Positions 46,171-54,668 of a stretch of DNA of 64,000 nt are shown one piece after another. The stretch spans positions 93,938 to 157,937 of the forward strand of contig NZ_SDMQ01000009.1 in NCBI RefSeq assembly GCF_004324755.1. Reading direction: 5' to 3'. This stretch comes from Propioniciclava sinopodophylli (GTDB lineage Bacteria; Actinomycetota; Actinomycetes; Propionibacteriales; Propionibacteriaceae). Under the pieces are notes generated by a model, which was not told the DNA's origin, did no database searches, and saw nothing but the letters and a program-made list of their open reading frames with translations. Position 1 is the first letter of the stretch. The number at the start of each line of letters is the position of its first letter. The translations under genes and the position numbers were made by a program.

Positions 46171-47114
46171 CAGAAGTACCCTTCCTTCTTGCGATCCTCC
46201 ATGGCCGCTTCGGTGAGGCGGTCATCGGCGCGAGTGGCACCGCGTTCGGTGATGCGGGTGGCGGCGACCTCGGTGATGACGTCGGCGATGGTGGCGGCGT
46301 CGGATTCGACGGCGCCGGTGCAACTCATGTCGCCGACCGTGCGGTAGCGGACGCGGCGGGTCTCGACCCGCTCGCCCTCGCGCGGTTCGACGACGGGGCC
46401 GGTGGCCAGCCACATGCCGTCGCGAGCGAAGACCTCGCGGTCGTGGGCGTAGTAGAGGTCGGGCAACTCGATGCCCTCGGCCTCGATGTAGCGCCACACG
46501 TCGAGCTCGGTCCAGTTCGACAGCGGGAACACGCGCACGTGCTCGCCCGGCCGGTGCCGCGGGTTGTAGAGCGTCCACAGCTCGGGGCGCTGGTTGCGGG
46601 GGTCCCACTGGCCGAACTCGTCGCGCAGGCTGACGACACGTTCCTTGGCGCGGGCCTTCTCCTCGTCCCGGCGTCCGCCGCCGAAGACGGCGTCGAAGCG
46701 GTGCTCGGCGATGGCGTCCAACAAGGGCTGGGTCTGCAGCGGGTTGCGCGTGCCGTCGGCGCGCTCGAGCAGCCGGCCGTCGTCGATGTAGTCCTGCACC
46801 GAGGAGACGACCAGGCGCAGGCCGTATTTCTCCACGATGCGGTCGCGGTAGGCGATCACCTCGGGGAAGTTGTGGCCGGTGTCGACGTGCATCACCGGAA
46901 AGGGCACGCGTCCGGGCCAGAACGCCTTGAGTGCCAGGTGCAACATGACGACGGAGTCCTTGCCGCCGGAGAACAGCAGCACGGGGCGCTCCAGCTCGCT
47001 GACGGCCTCGCGGATGATGTGGATGCCCTCGGACTCCAGCTCACGCAGGTGGCTGAGCTGGCGGGTCGGGGCGGGGGCGTCAGCGGCGGGGGTCGGGTCG
47101 GTGTCGATGCTCAC
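46170..47114 (-). CDS. cysD: Sulfate adenylyltransferase small subunit
   Basis: ATP sulfurylase catalytic subunit with the PP-loop SGGKDSVVMLHLALKAF, 314 residues. The family motifs VMHVDTGHNFPE, GGGRRDEEKARAKERV and NWTELDVWRYI are all present. GTG 47114 overlaps the cysH stop (GTGA). It forms a complex with CysN. Confidence 0.96.
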   Translation of the reverse strand: MSIDTDPTPAADAPAPTRQLSHLRELESEGIHIIREAVSELERPVLLFSGGKDSVVMLHLALKAFWPGRVPFPVMHVDTGHNFPEVIAYRDRIVEKYGLRLVVSSVQDYIDDGRLLERADGTRNPLQTQPLLDAIAEHRFDAVFGGGRRDEEKARAKERVVSLRDEFGQWDPRNQRPELWTLYNPRHRPGEHVRVFPLSNWTELDVWRYIEAEGIELPDLYYAHDREVFARDGMWLATGPVVEPREGERVETRRVRYRTVGDMSCTGAVESDAATIADVITEVAATRITERGATRADDRLTEAAMEDRKKEGYF

Positions 47115-47890
47115 TGGTCCTCCTCGGGGTGGGTCTTCGTGACGTGCAGGCCGCACTCGGTCTTGGCCAGGCCGGCCCAGCGACCGGCGCGCGGGTCCTC
47201 GCCGGGAGCGACCGGGCGGGTGCAGGGGGCGCAGCCGATCGAGGGGTAGCCCTCGGTCAGCAACAGGTTGATGGGGACGCCGTGGGTGCCGGCGTAGGCG
47301 ACCTGCTCGTCGAAGGTCCAGGCGGCGATCGGGTTGATCTTGACCATCTGGTGCGCGGTGTCCCACTCCACGAGAGGAGTGTCGGCACGCAGCGGGGAGT
47401 CCTCGCGGCGCAGCCCGGTCACCCAGGCCTCGTAGCTGGCCAGCTCGCGGTTGATCGGCTCGACCTTGCGCAGCCCGCAGCACTGGCGGGGGTCGCGGTC
47501 GTGCAGCTGTTCGCCGAAGGTCGCGTCCTGCTGGGCCACGGTCTGCACCGGCCACACGTCGACGATGGTGACGTCGGTGGTGGCCTCGAGGGCGTCTCGG
47601 GTGCCGATCGTCTCGGGGAAGTGGTAGCCGGTCTGCAGGAACAGCACGTCCACACCGGGCCGGTGGCGGGCCGCCAGGTGGGGGACCACCGTGTCGCCGG
47701 CCATCGAGCAGGCCACGACCAAGCAGTCACCGAACGTCTCGGACGCCCACGCCAACACCTCCTCAGCGCTCGCGTCAGCGAACCGCACGGACGCCTCGTG
47801 GGCCAGGGACTCCAGTTCGGCGGCCGAGCGTCGGCGGCCGGGCCCGTGGGGAGCGGGCACCACCCCGAGGCCAGCCACGTCGAGGCTCAT
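47111..47890 (-). CDS. cysH: Adenylylsulfate (APS) reductase
   Basis: Reduces APS to sulfite with thioredoxin-type electrons; 259 residues. It has the iron-sulfur cysteines that distinguish APS reductase from PAPS reductase: a CC pair in DPRQCCGLRK and CAPC in GCAPCTRP, plus the C-terminal ECGLH with the catalytic Cys. The absence of CysC in the operon agrees with APS as substrate. It overlaps sir by 4 bp. Confidence 0.94.
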   Translation of the reverse strand: MSLDVAGLGVVPAPHGPGRRRSAAELESLAHEASVRFADASAEEVLAWASETFGDCLVVACSMAGDTVVPHLAARHRPGVDVLFLQTGYHFPETIGTRDALEATTDVTIVDVWPVQTVAQQDATFGEQLHDRDPRQCCGLRKVEPINRELASYEAWVTGLRREDSPLRADTPLVEWDTAHQMVKINPIAAWTFDEQVAYAGTHGVPINLLLTEGYPSIGCAPCTRPVAPGEDPRAGRWAGLAKTECGLHVTKTHPEEDQ

Positions 47891-49608
47891 CGCAGGGCCT
47901 CCTCGTCGGCGCGGTGGGCCCACGTGGCGAACGATTCGCCTGGCCCGCGCTCGGCGGCGAACCGGCGGGTGACGCGCTCGACGTAGTTCGGCATCTCCTC
48001 GGCGGTGATCTTCAGCCCGCGCAGGGTGCGGCCCAGGCCGGCCTCCTCGCGGTCGGCCGAGGCCAGCCCGCCGCCCAGGTGCACCTGGAACGCGAACTCG
48101 TCGGCACCCTCAGGGGACTTGGCGATCTGGCCCTTCAGCCCGATGTCGGCGGTCTGGATGCGCGCGCAACTGTTGGGGCAGCCGTTCACGTTGAGCGTGA
48201 TCGGCACGTCGAGCCCGAGGTCGGCCAGCCGGTTGTCGAGCACCTCGACGGCCGCGGTGGCGGTGTCCTTGGTGTCGACGAAGGCGAGCTTGCAGAACTC
48301 GATGCCGGTGCAGGCCATCGTGTTGCGTCGGAATGCGCCGGGGTTGGCGGTCAGGCCGAGTACCTCGGTGGCGGCGACGAAGGCGTCCACACGCCCGGGG
48401 TCGACGTCGAGCACGACGACCTTCTGGTGCGGGGTGAACGCGATGCGGCCCGAACCTGCCGCCTCGGCCGCGTCGGCAAGCGCGAGCAGGGTGGTGCCCG
48501 ACGAGCGGCCCACGACGGGAGCCAGGCCGACGTAGCGGCGTCCGTCCTTCTGCTCGTGGACGCCCACGTGGTCGGCGGTCCCACCCGAGGCCTCGGCGGC
48601 CGGGCCGTCGGGCAGGGCGTACCCGAGGTACTCGGTCTCGAGCACGTGGCGGAACTTCTCCGGCCCCCACTCGGCCAGCAGGAACTTCAGCCGGGCCTTG
48701 TTGCGCAAGCGGCGGTAGCCGTAGTCCCGGAAGATCCGCACCACGCCGTGCCATGCGTCGGCGGCCTTGTCGGGGGCGACCCACACGCCCAGCCGCTCGG
48801 CCAGGCGCGGGGCGGTCGACAGCCCGCCGCCCACCCACAGGTCGTAACCGGGCCCGAACTCGGGGTGGACCACGCCGACCAGGGAGACGTCGTTGATCTC
48901 GTGCACCACATCGAGGCTGGGGTGCCCGGTGATCGCCGACTTGAACTTGCGCGGGAGGTTGGTCAGCTCGGGGTCACCGATGAACCGCTCGACGATCTCG
49001 GCGATGGCGGGCGTCGGGTCGATGATCTCCTCGGCGGCGATGCCGGCCACCGGCGAGCCCAGGATCACGCGCGGGGTGTCGCCGCACGCGGTCGTTGTCT
49101 GCAACCCGACCGACTCCAGGCGCCGCCAGATCTCGGGGACATCCTCGACCCGGATCCAGTGGTACTGGATGTTCTGTCGGTCGGAGATGTCGGCGGTGTT
49201 GCGCGCGAAGTCGACGCTGATCTGGGCCACGACCCGCAACTGGTCGAGCGTGAGCGCGCCGCCGTCGATGCGCACCCGCAGCATGAAGTACTCATCGGAC
49301 AGCTCATCGGCCGACAGGGTTCCGGTGCGGCCGCCGTCGATGCCCTGCTTGCGCTGGGTGTACAGGCCCCACCAGCGCATGCGGCCGTGCAGGTCATCGT
49401 CGGGGATGGAGGCAAAGCCCTCGCGGGCGTAGATCGTCTCGATGCGTTCGCGCACGTTCAGCCCGTTGTCGGCTGCCTTGAACACCTCGTTCGGGTTGAG
49501 GGGGTCGTGGCCGTCGACGAGCCATTGGCCGTTGCTGCGGCCCTCACGGGGCGGGCGGACCTTCGCCCCGGGTAGCGCAGCGGAGTGGGGAGTGGTGTTG
49601 GTGCTCAT
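47887..49608 (-). CDS. sir: Ferredoxin-type sulfite reductase
   Basis: Siroheme/[4Fe-4S] reductase that takes sulfite to sulfide with six electrons; 573 residues. The two cluster-siroheme cysteine motifs are CTGIEFC and CPNSC (in NVNGCPNSCARIQTADIGL), and the ferredoxin-type length argues against an NADPH flavoprotein partner. ATG 49608 follows GAGG about 10 nt upstream. It is the first structural gene of an eight-gene operon and is preceded by the poly-Cys leader ORF. Confidence 0.94.
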   Translation of the reverse strand: MSTNTTPHSAALPGAKVRPPREGRSNGQWLVDGHDPLNPNEVFKAADNGLNVRERIETIYAREGFASIPDDDLHGRMRWWGLYTQRKQGIDGGRTGTLSADELSDEYFMLRVRIDGGALTLDQLRVVAQISVDFARNTADISDRQNIQYHWIRVEDVPEIWRRLESVGLQTTTACGDTPRVILGSPVAGIAAEEIIDPTPAIAEIVERFIGDPELTNLPRKFKSAITGHPSLDVVHEINDVSLVGVVHPEFGPGYDLWVGGGLSTAPRLAERLGVWVAPDKAADAWHGVVRIFRDYGYRRLRNKARLKFLLAEWGPEKFRHVLETEYLGYALPDGPAAEASGGTADHVGVHEQKDGRRYVGLAPVVGRSSGTTLLALADAAEAAGSGRIAFTPHQKVVVLDVDPGRVDAFVAATEVLGLTANPGAFRRNTMACTGIEFCKLAFVDTKDTATAAVEVLDNRLADLGLDVPITLNVNGCPNSCARIQTADIGLKGQIAKSPEGADEFAFQVHLGGGLASADREEAGLGRTLRGLKITAEEMPNYVERVTRRFAAERGPGESFATWAHRADEEALR

Positions 49609-49617
49609 GGTGGGGTT

Positions 49618-49630
49618 CCTCGGGTTGAGG
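49618..49630 (-). promoter_or_regulatory. Possible Shine-Dalgarno-sequestering hairpin before sir
   Basis: Read on the minus strand, CCTC-AACCC-GAGG forms a short hairpin in which the GAGG is the sir Shine-Dalgarno. It could hide the ribosome site depending on ribosome position on the leader ORF. The stem is only 4 bp, so this is tentative. Confidence 0.4.
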
Positions 49631-49728
49631 CCCCGCTGACCGGACGTACGCACAGGCGTCAACCTGCCCGTGGCAGAAGAAAGGCGAGTCCGGGCAACGC
49701 GGCCCGGCGGTCAGGAGAGGCGGGCGCG

Positions 49729-49818
49729 TCAGCAGCCGCAACAACACTGCGAGGAACGGACGCGCGCGAAGTCCACGTGGGCGCGGCCCACGAGGTTCGG
49801 TTCGGTCCAGATCGTCAC
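49729..49818 (-). CDS. Leaderless poly-cysteine leader peptide (attenuator ORF)
   Basis: A 29-residue ORF from GTG 49818 to TGA at 49729, ending ...QCCCGC with four cysteines in the last five codons. It lies 120 bp upstream of sir. A TANNNT -10 box ends 7 nt before the GTG, so translation would begin at the first mRNA base. Leaderless ORFs with C-terminal poly-Cys runs are known in mycobacteria as cysteine-responsive attenuators of sulfur genes. Slow translation of the Cys codons when cysteine is scarce would alter the mRNA fold ahead of sir. Confidence 0.8.
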   Translation of the reverse strand: MTIWTEPNLVGRAHVDFARVRSSQCCCGC

Positions 49819-49825
49819 GTCAGGA

Positions 49826-49831
49826 ACGTTA
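49826..49831 (-). promoter_or_regulatory. -10 box of the sulfate-assimilation operon
   Basis: Read on the minus strand this is TAACGT (TANNNT), ending 7 nt before the GTG of the leader ORF at 49818. No strong -35 is evident. It would drive the leaderless poly-Cys ORF and the eight genes behind it. Confidence 0.6.
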
Positions 49832-49882
49832 GCCGATCCCTCCATCAATCGAAAAATGTTGTCCCACGATGTGGGCCACACG

Positions 49883-50182
49883 TCAGGTGAGCTCCTCCAC
49901 CAGCCCCGACGCGGACGCCGCGGGTGCGGGCAGCTCGTCGCTCCAGGCCAGGGCGTCGAAAGGGCATTCTTCGACGCAGATGCCGCAGTACAGGCACAGC
50001 GACCAGTCGATCGAGAACGCGTCGAGGATGTTGTGGGTGCGCTGCCGCGGACCCGGCGGCGATCCCGGGATCGGCTCGGAGTGGCTCGACAGGGCGATGC
50101 ACCACGCGGGGCACTCACGCACGCAGATCATGCAGGAGGTGCAGTTCTCGTAGACGAGCCGGATCGAGCGGTGCCCGGTCAT
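49883..50182 (-). CDS. NuoI-like 2x[4Fe-4S] ferredoxin protein
   Basis: A 99-residue protein with two tetracysteine motifs, [12 protein letters not shown] and [12 protein letters not shown], arranged as in complex I subunit I. It is the last gene of an orphan trio with NuoC- and NuoB-like partners, and its ATG overlaps the NuoC-like stop (ATGA). It would carry electrons to the NuoB-like subunit. The genuine nuoI is at 2421-2981, so this is a divergent second copy. Confidence 0.85.
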   Translation of the reverse strand: MTGHRSIRLVYENCTSCMICVRECPAWCIALSSHSEPIPGSPPGPRQRTHNILDAFSIDWSLCLYCGICVEECPFDALAWSDELPAPAASASGLVEELT

Positions 50183-50730
50183 CGCCGCCTCCGCACCCGG
50201 CCGCCCTGCACGGACGCCGCGACCTCCTCGGGGCTCGCGGGGTCACCCTCGCGCTCACCCCACACGTCCGGGTTGGGGACGCCCGGGGGCACCATGCGCC
50301 GGCGTCCGGCCGCGACGGTCTCGCCCGGCTCCTTCGCGCCCGGCCACGGCCGGACCACCCGGGCGGCGAGCACGGCGTCCCTGCGCAGGGGGTGGCCCAC
50401 GGCGCCCTCCCGCAGCAGCAGGGGGCGCTCGTCGCCGCCGGTGAACCCGACGCCGAAGAAGTCACGCACCTCCCGCTCGTGCCAAGCCGCCCCGGTCACC
50501 ACGTCCGCGACGGACGCCAGCGCGCTACCGTCGCGCGGCACCAGCGTCTCCAGCCGGACGCCGTCGGCGTCGGGGGAGGCGGCCAGGCGGATCGTGACGC
50601 GGATCGCGTCGGCGCGGCCGATCTCGTCCACGCCGCCCAGCCAGTCGAACCAGGCCAGGCCGGACGCCACCGCCGCGGCCACGGCGTCGTGCCAGCCGTC
50701 GGCCTCGACACGACGCACCTCATCAGCCAT
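50179..50730 (-). CDS. NuoC-like 30-kDa subunit
   Basis: A 183-residue protein with the C-terminal NuoC pattern: [33 protein letters not shown], in which the [11 protein letters not shown] signature is clear. The N-terminal part is variable. It overlaps the NuoB-like gene by 8 bp and the NuoI-like gene by 4 bp. NuoC normally supports the quinone-reducing interface, but no membrane subunits accompany this one. Confidence 0.85.
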   Translation of the reverse strand: MADEVRRVEADGWHDAVAAAVASGLAWFDWLGGVDEIGRADAIRVTIRLAASPDADGVRLETLVPRDGSALASVADVVTGAAWHEREVRDFFGVGFTGGDERPLLLREGAVGHPLRRDAVLAARVVRPWPGAKEPGETVAAGRRRMVPPGVPNPDVWGEREGDPASPEEVAASVQGGRVRRRR

Positions 50731-51106
50731 GGCGGTACTCCTGCTCCAGCAGGGCAGCCAGCGCGGCCGGGGTGGGCGGGCACCCGGGCAGGTAGTGGTC
50801 GACGGGCACCAGCTGGTCGACGCCCTTGGTGACGACGGGGGAGTCCCAGTACGGGCCGCCGGCGCTCGCGCAGGCCCCGAAGGACACCACGGACGCCCCC
50901 GGGTGCGCCGCGACGGTGGCGGCGACGAGGGGGGCGACGGCGTCCGTCACGGTGCCGGCGACGGCCAGGACAACGCGCGCACCGTCCGGCACCCCCGTCA
51001 GCTCGGGGCGTCCGGCGGTGGCGGCTTCGGTCTCCACGACGCAGCAGGCCAGCCCGATGGCGCCCACGACGAGCGAGCCGTCGGAGAACCAGTCGTAGTA
51101 CCGCAC
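50723..51106 (-). CDS. NuoB-like N2-cluster subunit
   Basis: A 127-residue protein, shorter than standard NuoB (about 160-180), with all four N2 cluster ligands in place: CC in LACCVVETE, Cys in FGACASAGGPYWDS and Cys in YLPGCPPTP. GTG 51106 has no clear Shine-Dalgarno. It begins a three-gene set with NuoC- and NuoI-like proteins but no NuoD or membrane arm, so its electron acceptor is unknown. Confidence 0.85.
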   Translation of the reverse strand: MRYYDWFSDGSLVVGAIGLACCVVETEAATAGRPELTGVPDGARVVLAVAGTVTDAVAPLVAATVAAHPGASVVSFGACASAGGPYWDSPVVTKGVDQLVPVDHYLPGCPPTPAALAALLEQEYRHG

Positions 51107-51207
51107 GGAGCAAGACTGCCACAGAGGGCGCCACCACTAGGCTGGGGGCTCGATGGGGCCCGCGCACCCGCCCGGCCCGCACACACCAACCTCGAGGGGA
51201 GGCGGCA

Positions 51208-52746
51208 GTGTTCCGCGCTGTGGGTGGACCGCTGGCCGCGCGGTGGGCAGACCTGCTCGCCGCGATCCGGCTGCGCCCGGTGCAGCTCGGCCTCCTCGGT
51301 TCGGCGCTGCTGGCGCTGGGCTCGCTGTCGCCGGCCTACCTGCCGCAGGCGTCCCCCTACTGGCCCCTCATGCGGGAGCTGGGCCTGGACTCGTGGCTGG
51401 CCCGCGCGCTGGCCACCGTCATGATCATCGGCGCGGTCGCCCTGCTGCTGATCGCCTGGTACCGCCTGCGCCCCGCCGTGTACCGCGACGTCAAGCACTG
51501 GGCGGTGCTGGCCTGGTGGGCGCTCCCTCTGCTGGTGGCCCCGCCGATCTTCAGCCATGACGCCTACAGCTACGCCGCGCACGGTTGGCTGCTGCACAAC
51601 GGCCTGAACCCGTACGAGGTCTCGCCGTCCGTCCTGCCCGGCACGTTCGCCGACCAGGTCGCCTGGCTGTGGCGCTACACGCCGGCGCCGTACGGACCGT
51701 TGTCGCTCACGATCTCGCACGGGCTGGTCGACCTGGCCGGGCTCAACCCTTACTACTCCGCGGTGGCCCAACGACTTCCCGCCCTGGTCGGGGTCGGGCT
51801 GATCGTGCACCTGATGCCGCGGATCGCCCGCCAGATGGGTCTCGACCCCCGCCGGACGGCGTGGTTCGCCACCATCAACCCCCTCCTGGTCATCGACCTG
51901 ATCGGCGGCGCGCACAACGACGCCCTCATGCTCGGCCTCGTCGTGCTGGCCATCTTCTGCGCCTACCGGGGTTGGTTCTGGGTGGCGATCCTGGCCGTGG
52001 GCGTGGCCATGTCGGTGAAGCAGCCGGCGCTGCTCGCGGCGCTGCCGATCGCGGTGATCGGGTCGGGCTGGGCGTCGTGGCACGGACGCGACGTGCTGCG
52101 GTTCCTGCCCCGGCTGCTGCTGGTGCTGGGTGGCGTTCTCGGGGTGTTCGCGGGCGTCTCCATGCTCACGGGGCTGGGGTTCGGCTGGCTGGGGGCCGTC
52201 GGCGTCCCCGGCATGATCGTCACGATGGCCCCGTTCAGCCTCGCCGGCTGGGCGCTGCAGCGAGCCTTCGAGGCGCTCGGCCTGGCCGAGGCCGCCCGCA
52301 TCACGCCCGCCTTCGCCACGACCGTGTCGTTCGTGGCGGCGTTCGGCCTGATGGCGTTCGTCGGCCTGCGCTACCTCCGGACGCGGCCCATCACCTTCTT
52401 GGCCTGGGCCTACCTGGCGTACGCGATCTTCGGCCCCGCGCTGCACAGCTGGTACCTGCTGTGGGGCGCCGTCTTCCTGCCCCTGGCCCGCACCAGCGCT
52501 CGCACGTTGCGCACCGCCGCGATCGTGACGTCGGTGCTGCTGGTCTACGGCGCTGGCAACCTGGCCTGGCGCAACGATGCCGTCGCCCTGGCGCTCGCCG
52601 CGGTGGCCGCGGCCCTCGTCTGGCTGGTGCTGCGCCGCTTCAGCCGCCGCGCGCCCGAGGGCGCCCGGCTCGACTCCACCGTGCCCGTGGGCTCGCCCCA
52701 CGAGGCCGCCACCGTCCCGCAAGCCGGTCGACAGGAGACAGCATGA
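51208..52746 (+). CDS. Polyprenol-phosphomannose alpha-1,6-mannosyltransferase, MptB-like
   Basis: Integral membrane glycosyltransferase of the GT-C type, 512 residues with about 12 hydrophobic segments. In related actinobacteria MptA/MptB extend the alpha-1,6-mannan core of lipomannan from polyprenyl-phosphate mannose. The loop with ISHDAYSYAAHGWLLHNGLNPYEVSP after the second helix holds the candidate catalytic acid. GTG 51208 follows GGGGAGG. The stop overlaps the next gene (ATGA). Confidence 0.83.
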   Translation: MFRAVGGPLAARWADLLAAIRLRPVQLGLLGSALLALGSLSPAYLPQASPYWPLMRELGLDSWLARALATVMIIGAVALLLIAWYRLRPAVYRDVKHWAVLAWWALPLLVAPPIFSHDAYSYAAHGWLLHNGLNPYEVSPSVLPGTFADQVAWLWRYTPAPYGPLSLTISHGLVDLAGLNPYYSAVAQRLPALVGVGLIVHLMPRIARQMGLDPRRTAWFATINPLLVIDLIGGAHNDALMLGLVVLAIFCAYRGWFWVAILAVGVAMSVKQPALLAALPIAVIGSGWASWHGRDVLRFLPRLLLVLGGVLGVFAGVSMLTGLGFGWLGAVGVPGMIVTMAPFSLAGWALQRAFEALGLAEAARITPAFATTVSFVAAFGLMAFVGLRYLRTRPITFLAWAYLAYAIFGPALHSWYLLWGAVFLPLARTSARTLRTAAIVTSVLLVYGAGNLAWRNDAVALALAAVAAALVWLVLRRFSRRAPEGARLDSTVPVGSPHEAATVPQAGRQETA

Positions 52747-53684
52747 CCATCACCGAACTCATCGTCGAGGCACGCGACGGCGTGGGACACCTCGTCCTCA
52801 ACCGGCCGCGCGCCATCAACGCGCTCACGCCCGGCATGCTGTCCGGCATCCACGCCGCCCTCGACGACTGGGCCTCCGATGGTGCGACGGTGCGCGTCGA
52901 GATCTCCGGGGCGGGAGAGCGCGGCCTGTGCTCCGGCGCCGACGTGCGGGCCCTGCGCGAGCACGTGCTCGCCGGCGGCGACTTCATGGAGTTCTTCGAG
53001 GTCGAGTACGCGATGAACTCCGCCATCAAGTCCTTCCCCAAGCCCTACGTCGCGCACATGCGCGGCGTCACGATGGGCGGCGGCCTCGGCGTCTCGGCGC
53101 ACGGCTCGCGCCGCATCGCCTACCCCGACTCCGTGCTCGCCATGCCGGAGACCATCATCGGCTTCACCCCCGACGTCGGCATCCTCTGGTACCTCGCCCA
53201 GGCGCCCGGGCAGCTCGGCACCCACGTCGCCCTCACCGGAAACCCGATCAACGCCGCGGACGCCGTCCTCGTCGGCCTGGCCGACGAGGTCGACGAGACC
53301 GAGGGGGAGGCCCCGGGCTCCGTCCTGGCCGGCTGGCAGGGCTGGATCGACGCCTGCTACGCCTCCGACGACCCGGCCGCGATCGTGCAGGCGCTCGAGG
53401 CCCACGACGACCCGGACGCCCGCGCCACGGCCGCCGACCTCCGCAAGCGCTGCCCGCTGTCGGTGGCCGCGACGCTGGAGGCGATCCGCCGCGCGAAGGC
53501 GATGTCCGGCGTCGACGAGGTGCTCGCCCAGGACATGGTCCTGGCCCGCCACCTGATCCCGCGCCCCGACTTCGCCGAGGGCGTCCGCGCGCAGCTGGTC
53601 GACAAGGACCGCAACCCCACCTGGCAGCACGCCCGCATCGAGGACGTCACCCGCGACGAGGTCCTGGCCTGCTTCGAGCCCTGA
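52743..53684 (+). CDS. Enoyl-CoA hydratase/3-hydroxyisobutyryl-CoA hydrolase family protein
   Basis: Crotonase-fold protein of 313 residues. The family arrangement, with GERGLCSGADVRAL and MRGVTMGGGLGVSAHGSRRIAYPDSVLAMPE, matches 3-hydroxyisobutyryl-CoA hydrolase (ECH_2) better than a plain enoyl-CoA hydratase. That enzyme acts in valine breakdown. It overlaps the MptB-like gene by 4 bp, but no functional link between the two is obvious. Confidence 0.85.
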   Translation: MTITELIVEARDGVGHLVLNRPRAINALTPGMLSGIHAALDDWASDGATVRVEISGAGERGLCSGADVRALREHVLAGGDFMEFFEVEYAMNSAIKSFPKPYVAHMRGVTMGGGLGVSAHGSRRIAYPDSVLAMPETIIGFTPDVGILWYLAQAPGQLGTHVALTGNPINAADAVLVGLADEVDETEGEAPGSVLAGWQGWIDACYASDDPAAIVQALEAHDDPDARATAADLRKRCPLSVAATLEAIRRAKAMSGVDEVLAQDMVLARHLIPRPDFAEGVRAQLVDKDRNPTWQHARIEDVTRDEVLACFEP

Positions 53685-53686
53685 TC

Positions 53687-53831
53687 CGCCGAGAGCCCCG
53701 GGTTTGAACGCCGAGAGCCCCGGGTTTGAACGCCGAGAGCCCCAGGTTTGCACGGCGAGAGCCCCAGGTTTGCACGCCGAGAGCCCCGGGTTTGAACGCC
53801 GAGAGCCCCGGGTTTGAACGCCGACAGCCCC
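53687..53831. repeat. 22-bp tandem repeat array
   Basis: Six full 22-bp units with the core GAGAGCCCCGGGTTTG, plus a partial seventh (53819-53831) ending just before the xthA stop codon. Units 1, 2, 5 and 6 are almost identical; units 3 and 4 share two substitutions (CCCCAGG and TTTGCA). The unit has an internal CCCGGG palindrome. It fills the gap between two convergent genes. Confidence 0.9.
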
Positions 53832-54656
53832 TCAGTAGGCGTAGTCGACGACCACCGGGGCGTGGTCGCTGACGCGTTCGGCCGACGATTCCTCGCGGTC
53901 GGTCCCGCCCGCCACGGCGGTGCGGGCCAGGCCGGGGGAGGCCAAGTGGTAGTCGATCCGCCAGCCCGAGTCGCGCTCGAAAGCGCCCGGCATCCACGAC
54001 CACCAGGAGTAGGGGCCCTCGGCGTTGGGGTGCAGGCGCCGCACGACGTCCACCAGCGTCCGCTCCGACAGCAGCGAGCCGAACCACTCCCGCTCCTCGG
54101 GCAGGAAACCCTCCTTCTGCCCTGCGCCGCGCCAGTTCTTCAGGTCGGAGCGCTCGTGCGCGACGTTGAAGTCGCCCATGACGAGGAACTGACGCCCCTC
54201 GCGCCGGGCGGTGCGCCTTGCCCCGACCAGGTAGGCCCGGAACGACGCCATGAACCGCATCTTGCGCCGGTACCGGGCCAAGTCGGCGTCCGGGCCGACC
54301 TTGGGCGAGCCCTTCGTCAGGTACAGCGACCCCACCGTCAGTGGCGGGCGGCCGGGCAGGTCCAGGTCCACCTCGAGGTAGCGCCCCTCGTGGTCGAACA
54401 CGCGGCTCCCGAACCCCTGCCGCACGGCCGTCGGCGCGACCCGCGAGAGCACGGCGACCCCGTTGCGGCCCGGCAGGCTCCCCGGGTGGTAGGCGTGGTG
54501 ATAGTCACCGAACACCCCTTCCGGCACCAGCTCCGGTGGGCAGCGCATCTCCTGGATCGCCACCACGTCCGGACGCCGGCGCTCCAGCCAGCACTCGAAG
54601 CCCCGCCGCTGGGCGGCGCGGATGCCGTTGACGTTGTAGGAGGCGACGCGGAGCAC
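53832..54656 (-). CDS. xthA: Exodeoxyribonuclease III family
   Basis: AP endonuclease/3'-exonuclease of 274 residues in base-excision repair. The EEP motifs are intact: YNVNGIRAA, IQEMRC with the metal-binding Glu, GDFNVAHERSDLKNW, and the terminal SDHAPVVVDY. GTG 54656 is 6 nt after a TANNNT box (leaderless). A 22-bp repeat array abuts the stop codon. Confidence 0.94.
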   Translation of the reverse strand: MLRVASYNVNGIRAAQRRGFECWLERRRPDVVAIQEMRCPPELVPEGVFGDYHHAYHPGSLPGRNGVAVLSRVAPTAVRQGFGSRVFDHEGRYLEVDLDLPGRPPLTVGSLYLTKGSPKVGPDADLARYRRKMRFMASFRAYLVGARRTARREGRQFLVMGDFNVAHERSDLKNWRGAGQKEGFLPEEREWFGSLLSERTLVDVVRRLHPNAEGPYSWWSWMPGAFERDSGWRIDYHLASPGLARTAVAGGTDREESSAERVSDHAPVVVDYAY

Positions 54657-54662
54657 CGCGTC

Positions 54663-54668
54663 AGGCTA
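54663..54668 (-). promoter_or_regulatory. Leaderless -10 promoter of xthA
   Basis: On the minus strand this reads TAGCCT (TANNNT), 6 nt before the GTG start at 54656. No Shine-Dalgarno is seen. Confidence 0.5.

Noticed and set aside
53687..53831. CRISPR array
   Set aside because: The 22-bp units are directly adjacent with no spacers and there are no cas genes; a simple tandem repeat.
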